Assembly (NCBI GenBank): GCA_020346965.1
Contig: CP070793.1
Coordinates: 432,005 to 441,649 of the forward strand
DNA length: 9,645 bases
Source: Chloroflexota bacterium
GTDB lineage: Bacteria > Chloroflexota > Dehalococcoidia > GIF9 > AB-539-J10
Direction of reading: 5' to 3'
In this document: piece by piece, positions 1 through 6,704 of the stretch
Position numbering within the stretch: the first letter of the stretch is position 1
How the letters are laid out: every line of letters begins with the position of its first letter
Program-made: the position numbers and the translations under genes
The notes under the pieces: model-generated
What the model was told of the DNA's origin: nothing
What the model saw: only the letters and a program-made list of their open reading frames with translations
Databases searched by the model: none

Positions 1-1
1 C

Positions 2-970
2 GCACCAGTACTGCCATCGGAAGATGATTTTCCTTACACTATACGCCTGGTTTCCGAGGTGCTTAGTTCTCACGGAAGCACGTCCATGGCTAGCGCTTGT
101 GCTTCGACCCTCTCCTTGATGGACGCAGGTGTACCCATCAAGGCGCCTGTGGCTGGTATAGCCATGGGTTTACTTACCGGGAAAAACGGTGAGTATGTTG
201 TGCTAACTGACATTGTAGGTATGGAGGATGCTTATGGGGATATGGATTTCAAAGTTGCCGGTACCAATAGTGGGATCACGGCATTACAGCTTGATATAAA
301 GCTCCGAGGAATAGATTATAACGTACTGGCTGAAGCCTTAAGCCAGGCTCACGAAGCGAGATTGGAAATACTGGCGAAAATGGGTTCAACCATAAGTGCC
401 AGTCGCTCTGAACTTAGTCCTTATGCGCCGAGGATGTATGAGATGACGATTGATCCGAGTAAGATAGGGAGTGTCATTGGTCCTGGCGGTAGGGTTATCA
501 GGTCTATTATAGATGAAACAAAAACCACAATAGACATAAAGAACGACGGTACTGTTCTCGTTGGCTCTCCAAATGAAGAGGGAGCTCAGAAAGCGATGAA
601 AATAATAGAGGATTTGACGCGGGAAGTGGAGCAAGGTGCGATTTACACTGGAAAAGTAACGAGGTTATTTAATTTTGGTGCCATGGTAGAGGTTCTACCC
701 GGGAAGGAGGGCTTAGTCCATATTAGTGAGCTTGCTAATTACCACGTACCTCAAGTTGAGGATGTCGTTAAGGTGGGTGATGAAGTAATGGTCAAAGTCA
801 TAGGAATTGATAATTCTGGCAGAGTAAATTTGTCACGCAAAGCGGTATTTGAAGGACTTTCGCGTCTCCCCGGTGCTAAAGTCAAGAATTCCTCAGCTCC
901 CAAGGACTATAGGAAGAAATTTGCTCGTCCGCGTGGTAGAAGTGAAAATCGTGGCAATCGTAGTAAATAG
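2..970 (+). CDS. pnp: Polyribonucleotide nucleotidyltransferase (PNPase), C-terminal part, 5' end outside window
   Basis: Polynucleotide phosphorylase degrades RNA 3' to 5' by phosphorolysis, as a trimer in the cytoplasm, often within the degradosome. The reading frame is open from base 2, so the GTG at 59 is internal and the visible 322 residues are the C-terminal part of a protein usually about 700 long. In order: the second RNase PH domain (opening [14 protein letters not shown], with the catalytic acidic segment [13 protein letters not shown] near residues 75-87); a KH domain with its RNA-binding loop IGPGG at about residues 159-163 (bases 476-490); an S1 domain from about residue 213 ([20 protein letters not shown], then GLVHISEL); and a short basic tail rich in Arg, Lys and Asn that probably also contacts RNA. 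The catalytic and RNA-binding motifs look intact. It is followed 30 bases later by dapB on the same strand. The pnp-then-lysine-genes order resembles that of Bacillus. Identification is secure. Confidence 0.97.
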   Translation, partial: APVLPSEDDFPYTIRLVSEVLSSHGSTSMASACASTLSLMDAGVPIKAPVAGIAMGLLTGKNGEYVVLTDIVGMEDAYGDMDFKVAGTNSGITALQLDIKLRGIDYNVLAEALSQAHEARLEILAKMGSTISASRSELSPYAPRMYEMTIDPSKIGSVIGPGGRVIRSIIDETKTTIDIKNDGTVLVGSPNEEGAQKAMKIIEDLTREVEQGAIYTGKVTRLFNFGAMVEVLPGKEGLVHISELANYHVPQVEDVVKVGDEVMVKVIGIDNSGRVNLSRKAVFEGLSRLPGAKVKNSSAPKDYRKKFARPRGRSENRGNRSK

Positions 971-990
971 ATTATTCACTGATGAGGGAT

Positions 991-997
991 GGGAAAG
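991..997 (+). promoter_or_regulatory. Ribosome-binding site of dapB
   Basis: GGGAAAG lies three bases before the ATG at 1001. The same heptamer stands before asd (1810-1816), which supports it as the local Shine-Dalgarno form. The in-frame ATG at 989 has only a GAGG one base away, too close to work, so 1001 is preferred. Confidence 0.55.
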
Positions 998-1000
998 AAC

Positions 1001-1810
1001 ATGACTTCTACTTTAGAACCCATAAGAGTAGTTATTAATGGTGCTTTGGGCAGGATGGGGCAGGAGGTAACTAAAGCTGTAGTTTGCGAACCCGGATTGA
1101 GACCGGTCGGTGCCGTGGAAAAGGAAGTAACTCAACAATATCTTCCTTTGGCTGAGGCTTCAGAACTGATACTCCTTTCTTCTGATTTAGAATCACTTCT
1201 GAAAAGCTGTGACGCTGACGTGGTAGTAGATTTCACTAATGCCGATGTTGCGATGGCAGCAGCTCGCGTTTCCGTAAAGCAAAAAGTCAATATGGTTATA
1301 GGAACCTCAGGGCTTTCTGAAGAAAACTTGGCAGAGATCGAAGAATTATGCCAGGCATATAAGGTAGGAGTGATCGTGGCACCTAATTTTTCTCTGGGAG
1401 CAGCAATTTTGATGCATCTATCGAAATTTGCTGCTAAATTCTTCGACCACGCTGAAGTTATTGAAATGCATCATGATGGAAAGACGGATGCTCCTTCGGG
1501 GACTGCTATAGCTACTGCCAAGGAAATGCTGCAGACGCGTGGCAAACCGTTTGCTCATCCCGAAGTTACACGTGAAGTAGTGAGCAATACCCGGGGAGGA
1601 CAGATGGATGGGATAGCTATTCATAGTTTGAGGTTGCCGGGATTTATGGCCGGACAGGAAGTCATATTTAGTGGAGCGGGTGAAACTCTAAGCTTACGTC
1701 ATAATACTATAAGTAGAGAGTGTTTTATCCCTGGCATTGTCTTGGCAATTAAGGAAGTAGCAAAGCACAAAGGGCTGATTTATGGTTTGGATGCCTTGCT
1801 AAAGCTGTAG
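1001..1810 (+). CDS. dapB: 4-hydroxy-tetrahydrodipicolinate reductase
   Basis: DapB reduces the product of DapA with NAD(P)H to tetrahydrodipicolinate in the diaminopimelate/lysine pathway. From the start at 1001 it has 269 residues, normal for the family. The N-terminal Rossmann loop GALGRMG is at residues 14-20, and an acidic residue after the second strand (GAVE, E40) is typical of nicotinamide-ribose recognition. VVVDFTN (74-80) and GTSGL (101-105) follow. The signature EMHHDGKTDAPSGTA (155-169) contains the paired catalytic histidines H157/H158, the lysine K161 and the SGT substrate-phosphate-like loop. The C-terminal GQEVIFSGAGETLSLRH segment closes the dinucleotide-binding half. The alternative start at 989 would add four residues. 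The gene lies 30 bases after pnp and 8 bases before asd, so it is probably cotranscribed with both. No anomaly seen. Confidence 0.96.
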   Translation: MTSTLEPIRVVINGALGRMGQEVTKAVVCEPGLRPVGAVEKEVTQQYLPLAEASELILLSSDLESLLKSCDADVVVDFTNADVAMAAARVSVKQKVNMVIGTSGLSEENLAEIEELCQAYKVGVIVAPNFSLGAAILMHLSKFAAKFFDHAEVIEMHHDGKTDAPSGTAIATAKEMLQTRGKPFAHPEVTREVVSNTRGGQMDGIAIHSLRLPGFMAGQEVIFSGAGETLSLRHNTISRECFIPGIVLAIKEVAKHKGLIYGLDALLKL

Positions 1811-1818
1811 GGAAAGCC

Positions 1819-2856
1819 ATGGAAGGATTTAATATTGCTGTTGTTGGAGCTACCGAGATTATCGGTCAAGAAATTATTAAGGTACTTGAACAGCGTAAAT
1901 TCCCGGTAGCCTCCATCCGATTACTAGCGACGGAATATTCTTCTGGAATGAAAATACTGTTTAATCACAGAAGAATTGAAGTTAGAGAAGCGCGACCGGA
2001 GGCGTTTCGCGATGTTGATATTGCCTTCTTCTCTACGGATGCTGATATCAGTCGGAGATTGTCACCTTTGGCTGTAGAAGCTGGAGCAGTGGTCATTGAT
2101 AATAGTAGTGCTTTCAGAATGAACGCTACGGTACCTCTGGTAGTTCCGGAGGTTAATCCCGAGGATATTGAATGGCATAAAGGGATAATCGCCAGTCCGA
2201 ATTGCGCTACAATCCAAATGGTGGTAGCACTTTATCCATTACACAAAGCGAATCCAATAAAGCGAATCGTAGTGAGTACTTACGAATCGGTATCAAGTAG
2301 CGGTGGTGCTGCACTGAGAGAGGTGACAAATCAAGCGCGGTTAGTTTTGGAAGGGCGCCGTATTTGCCCTCATGTCTATTCGCATCAAATAGCCTTTAAT
2401 GTACTGCCAGAGATAGGTGTCTTTTTGGACAATGGATATACTAAGGAAGAACAGCAAATGATTGAAGAAACGCGGAAGACACTACATGCCGAGGACATAG
2501 CTATTTCGGCTACTTGTGTCCGAGTTCCTGTTTACTTTGGACATAGTGAAGCCGTTAATGTGGAATTCGGTTCGCCCGTTACACCTGAAGAAGCAAGGAA
2601 GATTCTGGCCCAAGCTCCTGGGGTCAGGGTGCTTGATGATCCCACGGTCAGCTTCTATCCTCAACCATGGGCTGCTAGCGGATCAGATCATGTATTTGTG
2701 GGTCGAATCAGGAGAGATATTTCACATCTCGATGGACTTGTCATGTGGATAGTGGCCGATAATCTGCGCAAAGGTGGCGCGCTGAATGTTGTACAAATTG
2801 CTGAAGAAGGTATAGGCAGGGGTTGGATAGGTCTTAAGGAGAGTTTAGCCAGTTAG
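1819..2856 (+). CDS. asd: Aspartate-semialdehyde dehydrogenase, with unusual active-site substitutions
   Basis: Asd makes aspartate semialdehyde from aspartyl phosphate with NADPH, the branch point to lysine, threonine and methionine. Length (345) is normal. Clear family landmarks: IAVVGAT at 6-12, DNSSAFR (94-100) with the substrate-phosphate arginine R100, active-site Cys C129 in SPNCATIQMVVAL, QIAFNVLPEIG (190-200), RVPVYFGHSEAVNVEF (235-250) holding the arginine R235 and general-base histidine H242, and VFVGRIRRD plus VADNLRKGGALN near the C-terminus. Three positions differ from what I know as family consensus. The NADP loop GATGxxG reads GATEIIG (E13, bases 1855-1857). The Gln of STYQ, which orients the substrate, is Glu (E156, bases 2284-2286), and the next SGAG is SSSG. 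NPNCS/T is SPNCA. The nucleophile and the Arg/His pair are kept, so it may still be active. Start ATG 1819 has GGGAAAG at 1810-1816, overlapping the dapB stop. Confidence 0.94.
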   Translation: MEGFNIAVVGATEIIGQEIIKVLEQRKFPVASIRLLATEYSSGMKILFNHRRIEVREARPEAFRDVDIAFFSTDADISRRLSPLAVEAGAVVIDNSSAFRMNATVPLVVPEVNPEDIEWHKGIIASPNCATIQMVVALYPLHKANPIKRIVVSTYESVSSSGGAALREVTNQARLVLEGRRICPHVYSHQIAFNVLPEIGVFLDNGYTKEEQQMIEETRKTLHAEDIAISATCVRVPVYFGHSEAVNVEFGSPVTPEEARKILAQAPGVRVLDDPTVSFYPQPWAASGSDHVFVGRIRRDISHLDGLVMWIVADNLRKGGALNVVQIAEEGIGRGWIGLKESLAS

Positions 2857-2873
2857 ATAAACCGAGAGTTTTA

Positions 2874-2878
2874 GGTGA
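2874..2878 (+). promoter_or_regulatory. Ribosome-binding site deciding the TTG start of dapA
   Basis: GGTGA, four bases before TTG at 2883. The next TTG (2892) is too far away, and the first in-frame ATG (2928) lies inside the conserved TAMVTPF strand, so the TTG at 2883 is the best-supported start. Confidence 0.55.
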
Positions 2879-2882
2879 CTCC

Positions 2883-3797
2883 TTGAATTCTTTGGGCAAA
2901 AGTAAGCTGGGTCGTTTGTTAACGGCCATGGTTACGCCTTTTAATTCTCACGGCGAAGTTGACTACCAGCAGGCTAAGAAATTGGCCCTAGCCTTGTTGG
3001 ATTCAGGTAGCGATGGTGTTGTGGTCTCGGGCACCACTGGCGAGTCTCCTACTCTGAGCAGGGAAGAGAAACTACGGCTTTTCGCTGAAACGAAATCAGC
3101 AATAGCCGACCGCGGAGTGGTCGTTGCTGGCACCGGCAACAATGATACCAAAGAAAGCCTGGAGGTAACTAGGGAAGCGGAGAAAATTGGTGTCGATGCC
3201 TGCCTTTTAGTAGTTCCTTATTACAGTCGGCCAACACAGCAAGGCCTGTGGGAGCATTTTAGAAATATTGCCCAGAGTACTTCCTTGCCTTGCATCATCT
3301 ACAATGTACCATCGCGCACGGTTACTAACCTCGCTGCCGATACGCTAATCAAGTTGAGCCAAATTGATAATATTGTAGGTGTGAAGGAAGCCAGTGGTGA
3401 TCTCGGCCAGATATCTGCGATTATTCGAGGAACCCTGGAAGATTTCTTAGTCTACAGCGGTAATGATAGTGATACCTTTCCCACGCTTGCCTTGGGCGGT
3501 TACGGTGTGATTAGCGTTGCCTCTCATCTAGTAGGAATTCAGATAAAGGATATGATGGAGAAACTCCTTAACGGTGAAGTTCGAGAAGCAGCAAAGATTC
3601 ACCGTCACTTGTTACCCCTCATAAATGCGCTGTTCATCGTTTCCAATCCTGTGCCTCTCAAGTGGTCTCTGAATTATGTAGGTTTTTCAGTAGGTAAACC
3701 TCGCTTGCCTCTAGTCGAGCCTGATGAAAAAACAACTGATTTCCTACAGACTGCACTGAAGAACTATAAGATAGATTTGCTGCTCCCCAAGGGTTGA
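2883..3797 (+). CDS. dapA: 4-hydroxy-tetrahydrodipicolinate synthase
   Basis: DapA condenses pyruvate with aspartate semialdehyde, the first committed step to diaminopimelate and lysine. It is a (beta/alpha)8 class I aldolase, usually a tetramer. The 304-residue protein shows TAMVTPF at 14-20; GTTGES (50-55) with the T51/T52 pair that relays protons; YY at 113-114, the tyrosine that reaches the neighbouring subunit; IIYNVPSRT (138-146) with catalytic Y140 and substrate-carboxylate R145; and GVKEASGD (166-173) with Schiff-base lysine K168. GVISVASH (208-215) is the usual strand near the end of the barrel. All catalytic residues are present. The start is TTG, 26 bases after the asd stop. The gene completes dapB-asd-dapA and ends 13 bases from the stop of convergent purA. 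I see no lysine riboswitch in front of any gene of this cluster inside the window; one could lie further upstream. Confidence 0.96.
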   Translation: MNSLGKSKLGRLLTAMVTPFNSHGEVDYQQAKKLALALLDSGSDGVVVSGTTGESPTLSREEKLRLFAETKSAIADRGVVVAGTGNNDTKESLEVTREAEKIGVDACLLVVPYYSRPTQQGLWEHFRNIAQSTSLPCIIYNVPSRTVTNLAADTLIKLSQIDNIVGVKEASGDLGQISAIIRGTLEDFLVYSGNDSDTFPTLALGGYGVISVASHLVGIQIKDMMEKLLNGEVREAAKIHRHLLPLINALFIVSNPVPLKWSLNYVGFSVGKPRLPLVEPDEKTTDFLQTALKNYKIDLLLPKG

Positions 3798-3810
3798 CAG
3801 CTGACGGTTA

Positions 3811-5097
3811 TCAACTGAAGAGGTCTGCAAGCAATATTGTCTGGCTCCTATCTGGTCCTGTGGAAACAAGACTGATGGGACAAGAGAGGAGATCCTCAAG
3901 GCGGGATATATATTTGCGGGCTGCCACGGGCAACTTTTCGAAATCTCGAATTCCACTTACTGACTCTTGCCAGCCGTCCAATTCTTCGTAAATCGGTTGG
4001 CATTTGTCCAATATGGCTATATCGCTAGGAAAAGAGGTCAGGATCTCATTATTAAATCTATAAGCAGTGCATATTTTGATAGAGTGGAAACCATCGTAGA
4101 TATCGAGGTGGGTCAGGGCCATATCACTGAGACCGTTTATCCGAACGCTGAAGCGACCTGCTACGGCATCAAACCAGCCGCATCTTCGCGGCCTTCCCGT
4201 TCTAGCGCCGTACTCATGAGCCTTCTTACGTATTAAGTCACCAATTTCGTCTTTGAGCTCTGTGGGCATGGGTCCGGCACCGACTCTGGTGTTGTAGGCT
4301 TTGAATATGCCGAGCACGCGGTCAATTCGCCGTGGACCCAGGCCTGCTCCAATACAGCCCGCCGCGGCTAATGGTGAAGAAGACGTCACATAGGGATAGG
4401 TGCCGAAGTCAGGATCAAGTAAGGCTCCCTGAGCACCTTCTAGTAAAACAGGTTCATCTTTCGTCACGGCTTCGCTAATTATGGAGCCAGTTTCCTGGAT
4501 AAGAGGAGCTAATTGCTCACCATAGTGGCAATATTGTTGATGAACCTCTTCTAATACCAAAGGCGAAACTTGGTATACTTTCGTCAGGATCGCATTCTTG
4601 ATTTCCAGAACCGATTTCAAGCGGTTCAGAAGTGCACCCTTGTCTAGCAAATCTCCAGCGCGAATTCCCAAACGAGCTACTTTATCAGCAAATACAGGAC
4701 CGATTCCCCTGAGTGTGGTACCAATTGCTCCCTTGCCGCGCCTTTCTTCTTCTAGTCCGTCGAGAAGGATGTGGTAAGGCATGATAATGTGAGCACGGTC
4801 ACTAATAAGGAGGCGATTTATATCTGTGCCATGATACTTCAACTCGTCCATTTCTTCGAGTAGTACTGCCGGGTTAATAGCCACGTTGCTGCCGATAATG
4901 CAGGTCACCAGTGGGTAGAAAATGCCCGAAGGGACCAGATGCAACCGAAACTCCCCGTGGGGGTTGACTACGGTGTGGCCGGCATTATCTCCCCCCGAGA
5001 AACGAACTACTACCCTCGCCTTCTCAGCTAGGAGATCAATTATTCTCCCTTTGCCTTCGTCACCCCATTGTCCTCCCACAATAACTACAACAGCCAC
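3811..5097 (-). CDS. purA: Adenylosuccinate synthetase
   Basis: PurA joins IMP and aspartate at the cost of GTP to give adenylosuccinate, the first step from IMP to AMP. Length 428 is normal. The N-terminal GQWGDEGKGRIIDLLAE (9-25) carries the catalytic aspartate D13. GGDNAGHT (35-42) has N38 and H41 for IMP and catalysis. GTTLRGIGP (126-134) is the IMP-phosphate loop, EGAQGALLD (220-228) and TYPYVTSS (233-240) follow, KAYNTRVG (266-273) is conserved, GARTGRPRRCGW (297-308) is the aspartate loop, and GPDRSQTI ends the guanine-binding part. Two positions differ from the usual pattern: Leu129 replaces the Gly of GTTGRG, and Arg299 replaces the first Thr of GATTGR. The start is GTG directly after the TAA of the upstream transferase gene, so translation is probably coupled. 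Last gene of the ino1 transcription unit. Function is confident despite the substitutions. Confidence 0.95.
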   Translation of the reverse strand: MAVVVIVGGQWGDEGKGRIIDLLAEKARVVVRFSGGDNAGHTVVNPHGEFRLHLVPSGIFYPLVTCIIGSNVAINPAVLLEEMDELKYHGTDINRLLISDRAHIIMPYHILLDGLEEERRGKGAIGTTLRGIGPVFADKVARLGIRAGDLLDKGALLNRLKSVLEIKNAILTKVYQVSPLVLEEVHQQYCHYGEQLAPLIQETGSIISEAVTKDEPVLLEGAQGALLDPDFGTYPYVTSSSPLAAAGCIGAGLGPRRIDRVLGIFKAYNTRVGAGPMPTELKDEIGDLIRKKAHEYGARTGRPRRCGWFDAVAGRFSVRINGLSDMALTHLDIYDGFHSIKICTAYRFNNEILTSFPSDIAILDKCQPIYEELDGWQESVSGIRDFEKLPVAARKYISRLEDLLSCPISLVSTGPDRSQTILLADLFS

Positions 5098-5691
5098 TTA
5101 ATCACCTTCAATATTGCCTTGTTTCCTTAGGTAAACTAACCTCTGAATTACAGTGATAAAAGCAAAGACCACGAGTACACATAAGGCGATAAGAATCTGA
5201 TTCACCAGCAGACCTATTGCTAATACTATAACCCGTTCTGCCCTAGTAAACAAGCCGACCTGACACTGCCAGCCGAGCCCTTCCGCCCTAGCTCTTATAT
5301 AGCTGGTCAGGAAGGAACCAACTAAAACAGTAAGAACTAGTACGATTTCCAGAATGGCTTCCTCTTGTGGCACATACCAAATTAAGAGACCACAGAGTAT
5401 CGCTGCCTCAGAAATGCGGTCAACTACTGAATCCAGAATAGCTCCAAACCTCGTGGCTTGTTTGGTGAAGCGAGCTAACGCTCCATCAAGGAGGTCAAAT
5501 AGACCAGCAACCAAGACTAAAACCCCTCCAAGAAGGAAGCCCCCCATGGCGATAACATAGGCCGCGATTATGTTCAAAGCGAGGTTGACAAAGGTAAGAG
5601 TATTAGGAGTTATCCCGCTTTTACTCAGAATCCTGACTACAGGACCGGTAATACGATAGGCAAAATTACGTCTAATATTTATTAGATTCAT
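5098..5691 (-). CDS. CDP-alcohol phosphatidyltransferase, probably phosphatidylinositol-phosphate synthase
   Basis: An integral membrane enzyme that displaces CMP from a CDP-linked lipid with an alcohol. The complete family motif is visible: D66, D69-G70, A73-R74, then G83, D87 and D91, matching D-x2-DG-x2-AR-x8-G-x3-D-x3-D. The four aspartates bind metal and the CDP moiety. About six hydrophobic segments surround it (roughly 30-48, 50-66, 94-107, 113-131, 152-168 and 168-187), and length 197 is typical. The stretch SYIRARAEGLG (130-140) followed by VGLFTRAERV (145-154) resembles bacterial phosphatidylinositol-phosphate and archaeal archaetidylinositol-phosphate synthases as I remember them. 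With an inositol-phosphate synthase two genes upstream, inositol phosphate is the best guess for the acceptor alcohol. The alternative is a plain phosphatidylglycerophosphate synthase (pgsA). ATG 5691 has GGAAG seven bases before it. Thirteen bases separate it from the TIM-barrel gene upstream; it abuts purA downstream. Family is certain, substrate inferred. Confidence 0.88.
   Translation of the reverse strand: MNLINIRRNFAYRITGPVVRILSKSGITPNTLTFVNLALNIIAAYVIAMGGFLLGGVLVLVAGLFDLLDGALARFTKQATRFGAILDSVVDRISEAAILCGLLIWYVPQEEAILEIVLVLTVLVGSFLTSYIRARAEGLGWQCQVGLFTRAERVIVLAIGLLVNQILIALCVLVVFAFITVIQRLVYLRKQGNIEGD
5101..5108 (-). promoter_or_regulatory. Ribosome-binding site of purA inside the preceding gene
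   Basis: AAGGTGAT on the minus strand sits in the last codons of the transferase gene. The AAGGTG core is five bases before the GTG start at 5097, which directly follows the TAA of that gene. This arrangement suits stop-restart coupling and supports the GTG start. Confidence 0.6.
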
Positions 5692-5704
5692 CCAATTCTT
5701 CCGG

Positions 5705-6643
5705 TCAGTTCAGCACCCCTCTATTCTTAAGAAATCCGATTACTCCTTGTATTTGCCCTTCGTTATTCCACTCGCCGATTTCGCAAACCTTTAGTATTTT
5801 CGGAGGGAGATATTTAGTCACCATTTCCCAGTCTATGTTTCCCTTTCCCGGAGCATAGTGATCGGCGATGCCCAGAACGTCATGCAAGTGGATGCCGATC
5901 ATCCTGTCTGTGAACCGTGAGAGCCATTCTTCATGCGAGCCAAATCCAAGCTGCTGTTGCACTTCAGCATGTCCTACGTCATGCCAGTAACCCACCAAAT
6001 TCCCTGGCACATTGTTAAGTAGCTCTGCCATCTCGTCCATATTTGGTATCTCGTGAGGATGGAATCTTGTCTCAAGCCCCAGAATTATACCCTTTTGTAA
6101 GCCATATTCAGTAATTTCTTGAAGACTTTTTTTCGCCTCGCAAAGGTAATGAAGAGCTTGGGAATTGCGTCGGTAAACTAGTTCTTCCTTGGCCCGGCCA
6201 TATTCTTTGGTTTGAGCATAGCCCCCTTTATGAAGCTCATATAGCCTATCTTGTAGACTTAGATCAATTGGCACTTCGCCCATATGGAGAACAATCGCCC
6301 TAGCTTCCACACTTGACGCAAGGTCTAACGTGCGTTTGGTGAAGCTAACAGCTTCCATTCGATCACTCTCATTAAGAGAACTCAAGGAAAGACTACTTGT
6401 GGGAGTTCCTCTGGACGACAATGTCGCTGGACAAGGAGAATGAATACTTGAAATAGAGACTCTGGTCTTGCGAAGCTCACTGAGCATTTGCGGGGAAACT
6501 GAGGCATTTGCTTCTATGTGCGTAAAGCCGAATTCCTTAGCTTTGATAACAAACCCTGCCATGCTACTAAATCTGCCTTTAGCCCACATGGTGGAAAGGG
6601 AAACTCCGAACAACTTGCTATCTCTGTCCTCTGCCGGATTCAA
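5705..6643 (-). CDS. Xylose-isomerase-like TIM-barrel protein (sugar phosphate isomerase/epimerase family), substrate unknown
   Basis: A 312-residue protein of the AP-endonuclease-2/xylose-isomerase-like TIM-barrel superfamily. This family includes endonuclease IV, inosose dehydratase and isomerase, and hydroxypyruvate isomerase. Candidate metal or catalytic residues lie at the ends of successive strands: E44 in THIEAN, H68 in IHSP, H120 in IVLHMGE, E191 in GLETRF, D222 and H225 in WHDVGH, H252/H254 in GIHLHD, and E288 in VCEIGEW. The HDVGH and APGKGNIDW elements are typical of the isomerase/epimerase branch rather than of DNA-repair endonuclease IV. A Ser/Thr-rich loop spans about residues 72-93. 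The start is unsure: TTG 6643 is the first possible after an in-frame stop at 6653-6655, but it has no clear ribosome site; TTG 6613 is an alternative. The gene lies between ino1 (61-base gap) and the CDP-alcohol transferase (13-base gap), hinting at a role in inositol or polar-lipid metabolism. I cannot assign a reaction. Confidence 0.85.
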   Translation of the reverse strand: MNPAEDRDSKLFGVSLSTMWAKGRFSSMAGFVIKAKEFGFTHIEANASVSPQMLSELRKTRVSISSIHSPCPATLSSRGTPTSSLSLSSLNESDRMEAVSFTKRTLDLASSVEARAIVLHMGEVPIDLSLQDRLYELHKGGYAQTKEYGRAKEELVYRRNSQALHYLCEAKKSLQEITEYGLQKGIILGLETRFHPHEIPNMDEMAELLNNVPGNLVGYWHDVGHAEVQQQLGFGSHEEWLSRFTDRMIGIHLHDVLGIADHYAPGKGNIDWEMVTKYLPPKILKVCEIGEWNNEGQIQGVIGFLKNRGVLN

Positions 6644-6704
6644 AATTGCGCTTTAGTTTTTAGCCCACGTTGTTTGCAGCTGGTAACTCTGCCACGAGAA
6701 TGAC

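Noticed and set aside
941..980. Inverted repeat AGTGAA (941-946) and TTCACT (975-980) at the end of pnp
   Set aside because: Six pairs with a 28-base loop and no T run; too weak for a terminator and most likely chance.
989..1000. Upstream ATG of dapB at 989
   Set aside because: The only ribosome-site-like bases, GAGG, end one base before it, while ATG 1001 has GGGAAAG at the same sort of position as asd.
3794..4236. Small plus-strand frames within the 3' end of purA
   Set aside because: They lie antisense to conserved purA coding sequence, and there is no similarity to known proteins or convincing start sites.
6644..6704. Possible promoter or terminator in the 61-base gap between ino1 and the TIM-barrel gene
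   Set aside because: No recognisable -35/-10 pair on the minus strand and no strong stem with a T run; best read as a plain intra-operon gap.
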